Positions 43,626 to 53,453 are shown, counted from the stretch's first letter. The stretch: DNA of 64,000 nt from Jingyaoa shaoxingensis (GCF_014385005.1 NZ_JACRSZ010000018.1:7264-71263); one strand, 5' to 3'. The notes: a model not told the origin generated them from the sequence alone. Program-made: numbers and translations.

Positions 43626-43654
43626 GCTGTCATGTGCTTTTTATGTGAGCAAAG

Positions 43655-43987
43655 CGATAAGCCGGGTTATGTCGTGAATGATCATCTATCCAGGCCTGAT
43701 GTCGCCACCAGGCTCAAGCGACCTACCTAAAGCTGACGGGCCGCCATATGCTTTTATTCGGTCTTGCTTCGAATGGGGTTTACATATGCCCTGTCTGTTA
43801 CCAGCCAGGCGGTAGTCTCTTACACTGCCCTTCCACCCTTACCTCTAATGAGGCGGTACATTTCTGTTGCACTATCCTTGGAGTCGCCTCCACCGGACGT
43901 TATCCGGCATCCTGCCCTGTGAAGCCCGGACTTTCCTCGTCTGGCACCTTTCGGCCTGCCAGCCGCGATCATTTACCTTACTCACAA
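43655..43987 (-). ncRNA. rnpB: RNase P RNA, class A
   Basis: The catalytic RNA of ribonuclease P, which trims tRNA 5' ends. On the minus strand the conserved GAGGAAAGTCCGGGC (P4 5' part), ACAGAAA, a GGTAAGGGTGGAAGGGC segment and the 3' end AACCCGGCTTATCG are in order. Length of about 330 bases suits a class A molecule. The exact ends are estimated: the 3' end from CGGCTTATCG, the 5' end from the promoter position. It lies between pyrI and the uridine-kinase-like gene. Confidence 0.95.
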
Positions 43988-43993
43988 GATGAT

Positions 43994-44022
43994 ACTATAT
44001 CCTATCCTTTCATTTTTGTCAA
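43994..44022 (-). promoter_or_regulatory. rnpB promoter
   Basis: Minus-strand TTGACA (44017-44022) and TATAGT (43994-43999) are 17 bases apart, ahead of the RNase P RNA. The promoter sits only 17 bases after the stop codon of the upstream gene. Confidence 0.8.
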
Positions 44023-44038
44023 ACAAATTTTATGATCT

Positions 44039-45706
44039 TTATACCTGATAGCAGCTTCCTCCCACAAATTCTCTTAAAAGCGAATTCAGCGGAATGTTCT
44101 CGCTTGGAATGCTGACAAAGTAATCCAGGAACTTCAGCAGACGCTTCGCTTCCTGGTATTCCGGCTCATTTCGCTGAATTCCAAGCAGAAGTGGCTGTGC
44201 ATACACCTTCAGAACTGCCAGTTCATAGATCAGTGCCGAATTAAACATTACATCCGCTTCTTCCTGATATGGGAAAATGTGTGCTTCTTCTCCTCTGCGT
44301 ACAGACGGCCACATAGCTATGGTATCTTTTGCCAATGTTCCTCTTGTTCTGGCATCCCGGACAATCCGGCGAAGCAGTCTTCCATCAGTAGTCGGGATTC
44401 GGTTATGTTCATCAATATTTAACTGTGTCAGAGCGCTGATATAGATCTTGAACTTACTTTCCTTTGGCAGTGTATAGGAAAGCCGGTCATCCAATCCGTG
44501 AATCCCCTCAATGACCAGTACATCATCCGTTCCCAGCTGAAGAATATTGCCCTTATACTCTTTCTTTCCTGTCTTAAAATTAAAGATCGGCATATCCACC
44601 GCTTTTCCAGCCAGCAGATCTGTCATATTCCGGTTAAACAGTTCAATGTCAATGGCTTCCAGACACTCATAATCCGGATTGCCATCTTCGTCTTTTGGTG
44701 TATCTTCCCGCTCCACAAAGTAATTGTCCATTGGAATCGGATGTGGCTTCATCCCGTTGGCAGACAACTGAGTGGAAAGTCTGTGGGAAAATGTCGTTTT
44801 TCCGGAAGAAGAAGGACCTGCAATCATAATCAGCTTTTTCTCCGGCTGTGCTGCTATCATGGAAGCAATCTCACTGATCTTCTTCTCCTGCAGTGCTTCC
44901 TGCACCAGCATCAGGTCATGCACACTTTCTGACACAATCCGTTCATTTAAGTCTCCTACTGTGCGGATATTCATCATCTCGCCCCACTTGAGAGACTCCT
45001 TCTGAACCTGAAACAGTTTGGCATCTGCACGGAACTCCGGTACCAATTCCGGCTGCATTCTGTTCGGCATCTGGAGTACAAATCCCTCATCATACGGAAT
45101 CAATACAAATCGGTCAAGATAACCGGTGTCCGGCACCATGTAACCGTAAAAATAGTCTTTGAACCCTGCCAGATCATAAATATTGACTTTGGAAGCGATC
45201 CGGTAATGGAACAGCTTTTCTTTATCTTCCATTCCAAGCCTGTGAAACAGATCTATGGCATCATCTGTGGAAACAGATGTCTTGGTAATCGGAAGCTTCT
45301 TCTCCACCATTTCATGCATGGTTTTTTCTACCTGCTCCAGGAAAGAATTTTCTACTTTTTTCTGTCCTTTTACTGTTACATAAAAACCATTTCCCACGGA
45401 ATAATGAATGCCTACCCGGTCTACCAGTTCAAATCCGCCTACCGAGTAGATTGCTTTGAGCATAAGCAGAATCATGCTTCTGCGATAAGTCATAAAGCCA
45501 TTCTTATCCTTTATGGTCAGGAAGACTATCTGATCCTGGTCTTTGATCTTTTTTGTCAGTTCTTTTAATTTTCCATTCACAGATGCCAACACTATTTTAC
45601 TGTCTGCATCTTTCTGAAACTCCTTTGCAGCATCCAGATAACGGGTTCCTTCCCTGTATGTCACTTCTTTTCCGTCGATTTTTACCTGTAACATTTTTTC
45701 CTGCAT
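44039..45706 (-). CDS. Uridine kinase-like nucleoside kinase with TGS/threonyl-tRNA-synthetase-like N terminus
   Basis: A 555-residue protein. Residues 1-65 look like a TGS domain (LQVKIDGKEVTYREGTRYLDAA), and the next part (to about 240) resembles the second additional domain of threonyl-tRNA synthetase. The kinase core has the P-loop IAGPSSSGKTTFSHRL at about 285-300 and the segment VLVIEGIHGLDDRLSY, typical of the PRK/uridine kinase family. Such fusions are common in Clostridia and the true substrate is not settled. It is last in the comEA-to-kinase run. Confidence 0.88.
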   Translation of the reverse strand: MQEKMLQVKIDGKEVTYREGTRYLDAAKEFQKDADSKIVLASVNGKLKELTKKIKDQDQIVFLTIKDKNGFMTYRRSMILLMLKAIYSVGGFELVDRVGIHYSVGNGFYVTVKGQKKVENSFLEQVEKTMHEMVEKKLPITKTSVSTDDAIDLFHRLGMEDKEKLFHYRIASKVNIYDLAGFKDYFYGYMVPDTGYLDRFVLIPYDEGFVLQMPNRMQPELVPEFRADAKLFQVQKESLKWGEMMNIRTVGDLNERIVSESVHDLMLVQEALQEKKISEIASMIAAQPEKKLIMIAGPSSSGKTTFSHRLSTQLSANGMKPHPIPMDNYFVEREDTPKDEDGNPDYECLEAIDIELFNRNMTDLLAGKAVDMPIFNFKTGKKEYKGNILQLGTDDVLVIEGIHGLDDRLSYTLPKESKFKIYISALTQLNIDEHNRIPTTDGRLLRRIVRDARTRGTLAKDTIAMWPSVRRGEEAHIFPYQEEADVMFNSALIYELAVLKVYAQPLLLGIQRNEPEYQEAKRLLKFLDYFVSIPSENIPLNSLLREFVGGSCYQV

Positions 45707-45724
45707 ATAAAGTTTCTCCTTTCT

Positions 45725-46513
45725 TCAGATCACCTGAAACGGATTCCCGCTTCCTGTCTTTTTGATTTCCAGTTCAGGGAACTGCTGCCTCAGATATTGT
45801 GCCATATGGTCCACAAAAATATGTTCCAGTCCATAATGTCCTGCATCTATCACCGCGATTCCCTGATCTACGGCATCGATTCCATCATGATGTCCGATAT
45901 CTCCGGTAATTATCACTTGTGCTTTTTTTCGGATCGCAGTCCCAATCATGCTCTTGCCGGATCCTGGACAGATGGCAACGCGCTCAATCACCTGATCCAG
46001 ATCTCCGAATATTTTTACCGTATCCAGCGCAAAAATTCTTTTGACAATCTGCGCACATTCTTCCACTGTCACAGGCCGTACCAGAGAACCGACTCTTCCG
46101 ATTCCTTCCGGTTCTCCGGTCTTACTGTCTGTTCCTGTTACTTCCAGCACCTCCGGCTGCCGAAGTTTCATCATCTCGCCGGCCGTGCCTCCCATTTCTA
46201 CCACATCATAATTAGTGTGCATGGCATAGTGACAGATATCCTGGGAAATCAGGCTGAATATTTTGTGCCCGGTCAGGGTCTCTGCCTGAATCTTACGTAC
46301 ACCATCCAGTGTCAGCGGATGATGGGTCAGAAGCAGATCTGCCTGCCACTGTACTGCTTCGTCGATCACTTCATCTGTGGCATCCAGTGCCAGCAGTACT
46401 TTTCGTACTGCCTTGTTTTTTCGTCCCACCTGAAGACCGCTGTTATCCCAGCTTTCTGCTTTTTCCAGAGGAAACTTCTGTTCCAGTTTATGTGTCAGTT
46501 CTTTTATCGTCAT
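45725..46513 (-). CDS. Nif3-like dinuclear metal centre protein
   Basis: A 262-residue protein of the Nif3/YqfO family, hexameric with a two-metal site in known members. The His-rich motifs are DLLLTHHPLTL and GDIGHHDGIDA, and VIDAGHYGLEHIFV completes the site. Its start overlaps the trmK stop by four bases (ATGA). The trmK-nif3 pair is conserved in Firmicutes; the biochemical role remains open (GTP cyclohydrolase I type 2-like by annotation). Confidence 0.93.
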   Translation of the reverse strand: MTIKELTHKLEQKFPLEKAESWDNSGLQVGRKNKAVRKVLLALDATDEVIDEAVQWQADLLLTHHPLTLDGVRKIQAETLTGHKIFSLISQDICHYAMHTNYDVVEMGGTAGEMMKLRQPEVLEVTGTDSKTGEPEGIGRVGSLVRPVTVEECAQIVKRIFALDTVKIFGDLDQVIERVAICPGSGKSMIGTAIRKKAQVIITGDIGHHDGIDAVDQGIAVIDAGHYGLEHIFVDHMAQYLRQQFPELEIKKTGSGNPFQVI

Positions 46514-47214
46514 CTCATCTGCTCCTTTGCCAGACGTACCAGCTCCTGCCGCTCCAGGATCTCTCCACGCCTTTTTTCAATATGTTCACCACTTTTTCCT
46601 TTCAGTGACTGTAGAATCTCCCCGCAAAGCTTCTCTTCTTTTTCCAAGAATTCCAGCAATACCGGATTATCGGATACAATCAGATATTTTCCAAAAGCAT
46701 ATTCCTGCTCAGTCCATTCTTCCTGACTACCATGTTCCACCCGCATCATAGGATAATACTTTCCTTCATCCAACACCATGTCCTCTGCTGTAATTCGATA
46801 ACCATGTTCTGCCAGGAACTTACGAACCTGACCAATCTCAGACTGTGGCTGCAGGATCATCGTCGGGACAGTTGTCAGTATCTCTTTTCCGGCTTCCAGA
46901 ATCCGTATCGTGAGAAGCCCTCCCATACCTGCAATGATCACGCAATCAGCCTCCATGGCCTTCAGCTTCGCCACTCCATCAGACAGTCTTGTGGTAATCT
47001 GCTGTTCCATCCGGTATGCACGGATATTTCTCTGTGCCCGCTCCAGCGGGCCCTTATTCACATCCATGGCAATTGCTTTTTCTGTCAGATGATGTTCTGT
47101 CATATAGATGGGGATATATCCGTGATCGGTTCCCACATCCGCCACACAGTGGCATGTTCCTGCCAGTTTTACAATTGCTTCCAGTCTCTTTGATAACTGC
47201 ATACTATGCTCCAT
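46510..47214 (-). CDS. trmK: tRNA (adenine-22-N1)-methyltransferase TrmK
   Basis: A 234-residue SAM-dependent methyltransferase that modifies A22 of tRNA. The SAM motif reads VADVGTDHGYIPI, followed by AIAMDVNKGPLERAQ, and the catalytic-region VIIAGMGG and PQSEIGQVRKFLAEHGY. It lies between dnaG and nif3. In most Firmicutes sigA sits between dnaG and this gene; here only a 60-base gap with a repeat core is present. Confidence 0.92.
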   Translation of the reverse strand: MEHSMQLSKRLEAIVKLAGTCHCVADVGTDHGYIPIYMTEHHLTEKAIAMDVNKGPLERAQRNIRAYRMEQQITTRLSDGVAKLKAMEADCVIIAGMGGLLTIRILEAGKEILTTVPTMILQPQSEIGQVRKFLAEHGYRITAEDMVLDEGKYYPMMRVEHGSQEEWTEQEYAFGKYLIVSDNPVLLEFLEKEEKLCGEILQSLKGKSGEHIEKRRGEILERQELVRLAKEQMR

Positions 47215-47237
47215 TTCTGTTCTTATTTTTACTGCAT

Positions 47238-47255
47238 CTGTTCAGTACCTTCACA
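47238..47255. repeat. Dispersed palindromic intergenic repeat, copy 5 (core)
   Basis: CTGTTCAGTACCTTCACA, identical to the core at 41661 and 53494, in the short dnaG-trmK gap. The right arm is degraded (GTATGAATGCAG follows). Confidence 0.7.
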
Positions 47256-47274
47256 GGTATGAATGCAGCATTTA

Positions 47275-49044
47275 CTATTCGCCAAACTTCACCTGGATTT
47301 TCTGTATCTGTGCCAGCTTCTTTCGGTCTGCAATCATCTCCTGCAGTCCCTTCATATCCGTCGGATCCAGACTTGCAGTTCGCTGCTCCAGACTATGGGA
47401 CAGGATCTTTCCCAGCGTCTCTTTAAATGCTTTCTCCCTGTCTGCATTTGTTTCTACCTGGATCGTCGTATTAAACAGGGACGCTGCTTCTCTCTGCTCC
47501 TCAGGCTCTGTAAAATGATTGATAATTCTTGCAGGATTTCGTTCTCCTGCATCATACTGTTCAAACAAGAGTCCTGCTACTGTCTCGTACAGCTCGGTAG
47601 AAAAATCTTCTTTCTTCAGGAATTTCTTTACCACCGGATACAGAGACGGATATTCAATCAGCCAGGTCAGCATCAGCTTCTGTGACTTCACTACGCCTTC
47701 GTCCTTCTCCTGCCGTGCCTGCCGGATCTTTACCGGTGTCTTCGGAATCGGTACATTCTTCATTGCCATACGGTTCACCAGCTTGCGCAGAGCATCAAAT
47801 CCCACGCCATACCTGGAGGCAACTGCTTCGATATAGTTTTCTCGCTCCAGTTCCTGGTCAAATGCCATCAGCTTCTTTGCTGTCTCCTCATAAAATGCAG
47901 TTTTACTCTGAGGATCCTGCATATCATAATTTCTCTGAAGGATATCGATCTCAAACAGAAAACTGTTCTGTGCCTCATCTATCCGCTTCTGGAATTCTTC
48001 TGTTCCAAGTGCCTTGATAAATTCATCCGGATCTTTATATGGCAGCATAGACAATACTTTGGTTGCCACCCCCGCCTCTTTCAGCAGTGGAATGGCACGT
48101 AAGGCTGCCTTCACCCCTGCTTCATCACTGTCATAGGTCAGTATAACCTCATCTGTATACCGCTTCAGCAGGCTGGCATGCTGGGAAGTCAGTGCCGTTC
48201 CCAAAGATGCCACCGCATTGGTGAAGCCTGCCTGGTGCATAGAGATTACATCCATATAGCCTTCACAGACCAGCATATATTTTTTTCGGGATGTACGGGC
48301 AATATTCAATCCATACAGGTTCCGGCTCTTGTCAAACACTTTCGTCTCCGGCGAATTCAGGTATTTCGGTTTACCATCTCCCATGACACGGCCTCCAAAT
48401 CCGATTACCCTTCCGTTCACATCCATGATTGGGAAAATTACGCGGTTCCAGAATTTATCATACATTCCCCGCTTTTCATCCACGTTCATCAGTCCGGACT
48501 GGGCGAGAAGCTCATCACTGATCCCTTTACTCTTCAGATACTTGTACAGGTCATTCCCGTATTTTGTGGAATATCCAAGGCCAAATTTATGAATTGTCTC
48601 ATCACTGAGCATTCTGCCCTTCAGGTAATTCATGGCCTGAATTCCGTGCTCGCTGCGCAACTGATAGTAGTAATATTTCGCCGCCATTTTATTCATCTCA
48701 AGGATTCTGCTGCGCAGATCCTGCTGCCGCTTCATTTCTTCATTCATTTCCTGCTGTGGAAGTTCCACTCCCACCCGGTCAGCCAGATACTTCAATGCCT
48801 CCGGAAAGGAATAATTCTCATATTCCATAATAAAAGTCAGCACATTGCCCCCTGCTCCACATCCAAAGCAATAATACATCTGCTTAGATGGGGATACAGA
48901 AAACGATGGTGACTTTTCATTATGAAACGGGCACAGTCCAAAATAAGAACTTCCCTTTTTCTGTAACTTCACATATCCTGATACCACATCCACGATATCA
49001 TTTTTCATTCTGACTTCTTCAATCAGGCTCTCTGCATAAAACAT
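47275..49044 (-). CDS. dnaG: DNA primase
   Basis: A 589-residue primase that makes RNA primers at the replication fork. The N-terminal zinc site CPFH/CFGC (Cys38, His41, Cys59, Cys62) is intact. The TOPRIM domain has LVCEGYMDVISMHQAG and VILTYDSDEAGVKAA. The C-terminal helicase-binding domain is present and of the usual length. Between dgt and trmK on the same strand. sigA, the customary downstream neighbour, is missing. Confidence 0.96.
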   Translation of the reverse strand: MFYAESLIEEVRMKNDIVDVVSGYVKLQKKGSSYFGLCPFHNEKSPSFSVSPSKQMYYCFGCGAGGNVLTFIMEYENYSFPEALKYLADRVGVELPQQEMNEEMKRQQDLRSRILEMNKMAAKYYYYQLRSEHGIQAMNYLKGRMLSDETIHKFGLGYSTKYGNDLYKYLKSKGISDELLAQSGLMNVDEKRGMYDKFWNRVIFPIMDVNGRVIGFGGRVMGDGKPKYLNSPETKVFDKSRNLYGLNIARTSRKKYMLVCEGYMDVISMHQAGFTNAVASLGTALTSQHASLLKRYTDEVILTYDSDEAGVKAALRAIPLLKEAGVATKVLSMLPYKDPDEFIKALGTEEFQKRIDEAQNSFLFEIDILQRNYDMQDPQSKTAFYEETAKKLMAFDQELERENYIEAVASRYGVGFDALRKLVNRMAMKNVPIPKTPVKIRQARQEKDEGVVKSQKLMLTWLIEYPSLYPVVKKFLKKEDFSTELYETVAGLLFEQYDAGERNPARIINHFTEPEEQREAASLFNTTIQVETNADREKAFKETLGKILSHSLEQRTASLDPTDMKGLQEMIADRKKLAQIQKIQVKFGE

Positions 49045-49060
49045 AATAACTCCTCAAGCG

Positions 49061-49202
49061 TTACAGTTCACTTCGTTCACAGCAACATGCTTCGCAATGC
49101 ACAGACATCATGCAGATGCATGATGTCGCGCGGTATGTCTCGGGTTTTCTGTGACCTACGCTCACAAAAAACACCTCGCAGGACATAAACTGTAAACAAT
49201 TA
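49061..49202. repeat. Complex palindromic element between dGTPase and dnaG
   Basis: The gap contains TTACAGTTCACTTCGTTCAC (49061-49080), a perfect palindrome GACATCATGCA/TGCATGATGTC with a two-base loop (49104-49127), an imperfect GTGACC/CGCTCAC pair, and CTGTAAACAATTA at the right end. The ends resemble the short copy at 52439. The whole could fold into a multi-stem structure. It has no coding potential. Confidence 0.6.
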
Positions 49203-49204
49203 CT

Positions 49205-50239
49205 TCAGAACTGCCATAATTTAGGTATAAATAATTCGGTATATTTTGCCATGGCGTACTGATCTGTCATGCCTGAAATATAATCACAGACAACGCGCTC
49301 CACGCCTTCTCCTCTATGATAAATCATAACCAGATATTCCTCCGGCAAACTTTCCAGATGCTCTGTATAATAATCGTACAGGGAACGGATTACTGACTCC
49401 GCCTTTCCCTCTTCGGATTTGGCTATACTGCCGGTATATACGTTCCGAAACATATATGCACGGAGATTCTTCATTGCCCATTCAATATCTCCGGTGGGAT
49501 TGATCTGTGACTTTCCGATACTGTTCTTTACAATATCACAGATCATAGTATTGAGCCGTTCTTTCGTGGAACTTCCCAGAATTCTGCGGTATTCTTCCGG
49601 AATATCATCTTCTTTCAGAATCCCTGCCCGTTCCGCATCATCAATATCATGATTAATATAAGCAATCTTATCCGCAAGCTGAACACATCTGCCTTCCAGC
49701 GTGGATGGATGCCCACTGGTACGGTGATTGCGTATTCCGTCACGCACCTCCCAGGTCAGATTCAGACCCTGCCCTTTTTTCTCCAGAATCTCCACCACTC
49801 TCACACTCTGGTCACAGTGGATAAAACCGCCCGGATTTAGCTGATTCAACACATGTTCCCCGGAATGTCCAAACGGCGTATGTCCAAGATCATGCCCCAA
49901 GGCAATGGCTTCTGTCAGACTCTCATTCAGAGACAATGCGCAGCTGATCGTTCTTGCAATCTGAGATACCTCAAGCGTATGGGTCAGCCGGTCACGGTAA
50001 TGATCCCCTTGCGGGCACAAAAATACCTGCGTCTTATGCTTCAGCCTTCGGAACGCCTTACAGTGCAGAATACGGTCACGGTCTCTCTGATATGCCGGAC
50101 GTATCTCACAGGGTTTTTCATTCCGTTCTCTTCCTCTGGTATTCACACTCAGGGAAGCATAAGGACTAAGCATTGCCTTTTCTCTTGCTTCCGCCTGTTC
50201 CCGAATAGTGAACATTTTTTTATATCCGCCTGCCTGCAT
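49205..50239 (-). CDS. dgt: dGTPase-like HD-domain triphosphohydrolase
   Basis: A 344-residue HD-domain protein of the deoxyguanosinetriphosphate triphosphohydrolase-like family. Metal-binding motifs are DRLTHTLEVSQIAR (H), LGHDLGHTPFGHSGE (HD) and LADKIAYINHDIDDAERAG (D). The ATG at 50239 has AAAGGAAG upstream and overlaps the comEC end by 20 bases. Known members hydrolyse dNTPs; specificity is not readable. The dgt-dnaG pairing is typical of Clostridia. Confidence 0.9.
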   Translation of the reverse strand: MQAGGYKKMFTIREQAEAREKAMLSPYASLSVNTRGRERNEKPCEIRPAYQRDRDRILHCKAFRRLKHKTQVFLCPQGDHYRDRLTHTLEVSQIARTISCALSLNESLTEAIALGHDLGHTPFGHSGEHVLNQLNPGGFIHCDQSVRVVEILEKKGQGLNLTWEVRDGIRNHRTSGHPSTLEGRCVQLADKIAYINHDIDDAERAGILKEDDIPEEYRRILGSSTKERLNTMICDIVKNSIGKSQINPTGDIEWAMKNLRAYMFRNVYTGSIAKSEEGKAESVIRSLYDYYTEHLESLPEEYLVMIYHRGEGVERVVCDYISGMTDQYAMAKYTELFIPKLWQF

Positions 50240-52418
50240 CACTGTCTTCCTTTCTTTTTTTGAGAGTAAACCGGATCATACCTTCCAGATCGGTACGATG
50301 TATCTGATATCCGTTCTTTTCCAGCCGATCCAGCAGTTCCCGATGGGGATGCCCGTAACGGTTCCCCTTTCCGCAGGAAATCACTGCCACTTTCGCACCA
50401 ATTGTATCCAGTATCTCTTCTGAACTGCTGTTTCTGGAGCCATGATGAGCTACTTTCAGCACATCTATCTGTCCCATGTCGTTCTCCAGAAGCTGTTTTT
50501 CTCCTTCTCCCTCCAGATCTCCGGTCAGAAGAACAGAAAAATCCTGATAGCTGACCTTCACAGTCATAGATCCCGCATTCTGATTCTCATACGGGAAATT
50601 GGCAATGGGACTGAAGACTTCTATCTGCATGCTATCCTGTTTTATTTTATCCAGCCTCTTGCAGCGCAATACCGGTATCTGCAGTTTCTCCGCCAGTTGC
50701 AGAATCTGCTTTTCCAGATCTTCCTCCTGCATAAGATCCGGTATCAGAATACGCTTCACCGTAATTCCGTTACGGTTCTTTTGATTCCATCCTTTCTCAT
50801 ACCCTTCCAGGATCTCGATCAGACCACTGACATGATCCTGATCGAAATGAGAAATCATCCAGCCGTCTACTTCCCGGATACCCCAGTACTTTAAATACGG
50901 TTCCAGGCAGTATTTTGCCAAATTCTTCTGTGTACTGCTGCCGCCATCCATCATCCAGACATGTCCCAGTTCTGTCTGGATGCAGATTCCATCACCCTGT
51001 CCCACACTTAAAAATGTGACAGACCAGTCCCGATCTCCCTGATAACTTAAAATGCCTATTCCTAGTATAATTCCAAATGTACTCTTTATCAAATCTATTT
51101 TTCTTTTTTTCAGTAAAATCACAAATAGCAGAATTAACGTCAGATAATAGCCTCCCGCTTTCCATAGCGCAGGTCTTCCGGTGATCCATATTGCCCCCGG
51201 AAGCTTTCCACAAAATCGGCACAGCGCAAAGGTAATCTGAAGCAGATAATGTACCGGCGCCAGTATAAATGTGCCTGCCGTCGTACTTACTGCCCCTGCC
51301 AGTATTCCGCCAATCCCAGCCATAACTATCACTGACATGGACGGAACTACAAAGAGATTCAGGAAAATCCCATACATTGGTACCTGATAATAAAAGTAAG
51401 CTGTTACGGGCAGTGTCATCAGCCATGTGAAAATACTGACCTTAAAGGGAGACAGCAGTCTGTGCTTATCCGGCAATGCCTGAGATGCTGCCACTCCCGC
51501 CACAGCTGCATAAGACAACAGGAAACCACTCTGAACTGCCAGTCCTGAATCGTACAGAAGCATCATCACGCCTGCAACTGTCATTGCCGTGACCAGATCA
51601 TAGGTTCTTCCAAGTATCTGCGCTCCCAGAAACAGAAAAAACATCAGCATGGCTCTCACACTGGATACGGAAAACCCGGTCAGTTCTGCATAAAACCAGA
51701 TCCAGATGCCTGACATCACAGATGCTGTTACAAATCCCCACCTTCTTTTTCTCAGAAACTGAAATAAAGACATGCCAATTACCGATACATGAAGTCCTGA
51801 AATAGCCAGTACATGAATAATCCCGTTTTTCTGGTAAAGTTCCCTGATTTCCCCGTCCAGCCCGCTTTTTTCTCCCAGAAGAAGAGACTCCATCACACCT
51901 GCCTCTTCCGATGAGAGACTTTTTCGAAGAACCGCACCGGCTTTTTCCTTTAAAATCCTGCAGCTTTCTCCCAGCCAGTCCACAGACTTTTTTTGTCTCT
52001 CTACATTTGCTTTTTTCAAGAGCATCACAATATTCTTTGATGCATAATACTGCTCCGCATCAAAGCCTCCGTCATTTTCTGCTCTGGAAAAATACTGGCA
52101 GACTCCGGTTACCTGAATCTGATTTCCGATCTGAAGTTCTGTTACTTTATTTAGTTCTGCTTTTATCCTGGTTGTTTTTCCAGCCGAGATGACCGGATCC
52201 GATGTTACTGAATTTGAATCTATAGAAATGTTTTTCAGATATATACTCTGACTGTCCTCTTTTGTTTCTGACCGGTACACAGTACCGGTTACTGTCAGAC
52301 TGCTGCCTTCCTTCCACGGATGGGGAGTCCGCCCGGATTCCCGCATATCCCATATTCCTGTCATCAAAAGCCATATGATGACAGGAAAGCAGATGATACA
52401 TAATTTTCGTTTTCTCAA
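50220..52418 (-). CDS. comEC: ComEC/Rec2-family DNA uptake channel protein
   Basis: A 732-residue polytopic protein. It carries an OB-like N-terminal domain after a first helix, a central competence membrane domain (VLAISGLHVSVIGMSLFQFLR, LTGFSVSSVRAMLMFFLF) and a C-terminal metallo-beta-lactamase domain (SVGQGDGICIQ, SHFDQDHVSGLIE and VAHHGSRNSSSEEIL). It matches full-length ComEC, the channel for single-strand DNA in transformation. It lies with a ComEA-like gene nearby, but no other competence genes are in the window. Confidence 0.93.
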   Translation of the reverse strand: MRKRKLCIICFPVIIWLLMTGIWDMRESGRTPHPWKEGSSLTVTGTVYRSETKEDSQSIYLKNISIDSNSVTSDPVISAGKTTRIKAELNKVTELQIGNQIQVTGVCQYFSRAENDGGFDAEQYYASKNIVMLLKKANVERQKKSVDWLGESCRILKEKAGAVLRKSLSSEEAGVMESLLLGEKSGLDGEIRELYQKNGIIHVLAISGLHVSVIGMSLFQFLRKRRWGFVTASVMSGIWIWFYAELTGFSVSSVRAMLMFFLFLGAQILGRTYDLVTAMTVAGVMMLLYDSGLAVQSGFLLSYAAVAGVAASQALPDKHRLLSPFKVSIFTWLMTLPVTAYFYYQVPMYGIFLNLFVVPSMSVIVMAGIGGILAGAVSTTAGTFILAPVHYLLQITFALCRFCGKLPGAIWITGRPALWKAGGYYLTLILLFVILLKKRKIDLIKSTFGIILGIGILSYQGDRDWSVTFLSVGQGDGICIQTELGHVWMMDGGSSTQKNLAKYCLEPYLKYWGIREVDGWMISHFDQDHVSGLIEILEGYEKGWNQKNRNGITVKRILIPDLMQEEDLEKQILQLAEKLQIPVLRCKRLDKIKQDSMQIEVFSPIANFPYENQNAGSMTVKVSYQDFSVLLTGDLEGEGEKQLLENDMGQIDVLKVAHHGSRNSSSEEILDTIGAKVAVISCGKGNRYGHPHRELLDRLEKNGYQIHRTDLEGMIRFTLKKRKEDSDAGRRI

Positions 52419-52438
52419 ACTGCTTCCTTTCTCATATC

Positions 52439-52465
52439 GTTACTGTTCACTTCGTGAACAATAAC
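52439..52465. repeat. Dispersed palindromic intergenic repeat, short form
   Basis: GTTACTGTTCAC (52439-52450) and GTGAACAATAAC (52454-52465) form a 12-bp hairpin with one mismatch and a three-base loop. It fills the gap between the GerMN gene and comEC and resembles the ends of the 49061 element. Confidence 0.65.
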
Positions 52466-52475
52466 TTCATATCTT

Positions 52476-53453
52476 CTATAGTCCGATCTGAGGTTCTCCC
52501 AGATCTGTACTGTCCACAGAATCACTCTCTTCCATGGTACTGTCCTGCACCTCAATAATTTCACTGTTTCGATGAAATGGTCCTGCCAGACTTAATGAAT
52601 CTCCAAAAACCACATCAGAACTTCCCTCTACCTGGAACTGTACCTTATCTACGCTCAGGTTATCACACAAAGTATCCACAACCGCATACAGAATCACTTC
52701 CGGCCTGGCCATATCTTTTGCGGTATCCAGAAATGCCTGATTGAGATTCAATGTGCAGGTTTTATCTTCCACCCAGATATCCAGCACCTTCACATTGTCA
52801 TTCAGCACCGAACTTAGTCTGGTATTCATCGGCCCCGCAGTAAGCTGCTCCAGAATGACTTTCTCGATAACCGTATTCGTGGAATAATGCACATTCCTCA
52901 TTTCTTTCACAATGTGGTCACCTGTCAGATTGGAAAAATACAGAGTCAGAGATGCATACTGGTATGAGTTAATACCTACCGGATTGTGTATAAAGGTTCC
53001 TCTGGTCATAGCCCCTACCGGTTCTCCCTTATGATCTCTTAACACATCGTCTCCCACATGAAATACAACTGTCTTCACATCCTGAAACTGGGTCACCCCT
53101 TCTACCAGCCCTGCCCGGAGCAGAACCTCCTGAATGGTACTCATATTATAATATTCTGAGTTAAAGGTTACCGTAAGCTGTCCTCCGGTCAGATCCAGTT
53201 CTTGTATCTCCAGCTTCTCCGGTACCAGACTGCTCTGCCCGTTTCCCTGCATGGTATCCTGCATCTTTTTCCACATTTCCTGGATACATGCAAGGGTATC
53301 GTCTCCCATAATCTGATATCCGGCTGACAACAGTGTATCTCCATCCTCATTGGTATAATATACCTGATATCCGGCAGAATCACCTTTTTTCTCAGCACAT
53401 CCGCTCAGCAGAAGCATTGCCGCTGCAACCGTAAAAATTGTTTTTTTCTTCAT
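52476..53453 (-). CDS. GerMN-domain lipoprotein
   Basis: A 325-residue lipoprotein: signal peptide with lipobox LLLSGC, then two GerMN-like repeats (about 60-170 and 195-305: LDLTGGQLTVTFNSEYYNMS and the second VEDKTCTLNLNQAFLDT). GerM of Bacillus acts at the cell wall in sporulation and germination. ATG 53453 follows AGGAAAGGG; an upstream start to 53510 would add a non-signal tail. It follows the sensor kinase gene, suggesting a wall-stress or sporulation link, which is inference. Confidence 0.85.
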   Translation of the reverse strand: MKKKTIFTVAAAMLLLSGCAEKKGDSAGYQVYYTNEDGDTLLSAGYQIMGDDTLACIQEMWKKMQDTMQGNGQSSLVPEKLEIQELDLTGGQLTVTFNSEYYNMSTIQEVLLRAGLVEGVTQFQDVKTVVFHVGDDVLRDHKGEPVGAMTRGTFIHNPVGINSYQYASLTLYFSNLTGDHIVKEMRNVHYSTNTVIEKVILEQLTAGPMNTRLSSVLNDNVKVLDIWVEDKTCTLNLNQAFLDTAKDMARPEVILYAVVDTLCDNLSVDKVQFQVEGSSDVVFGDSLSLAGPFHRNSEIIEVQDSTMEESDSVDSTDLGEPQIGL

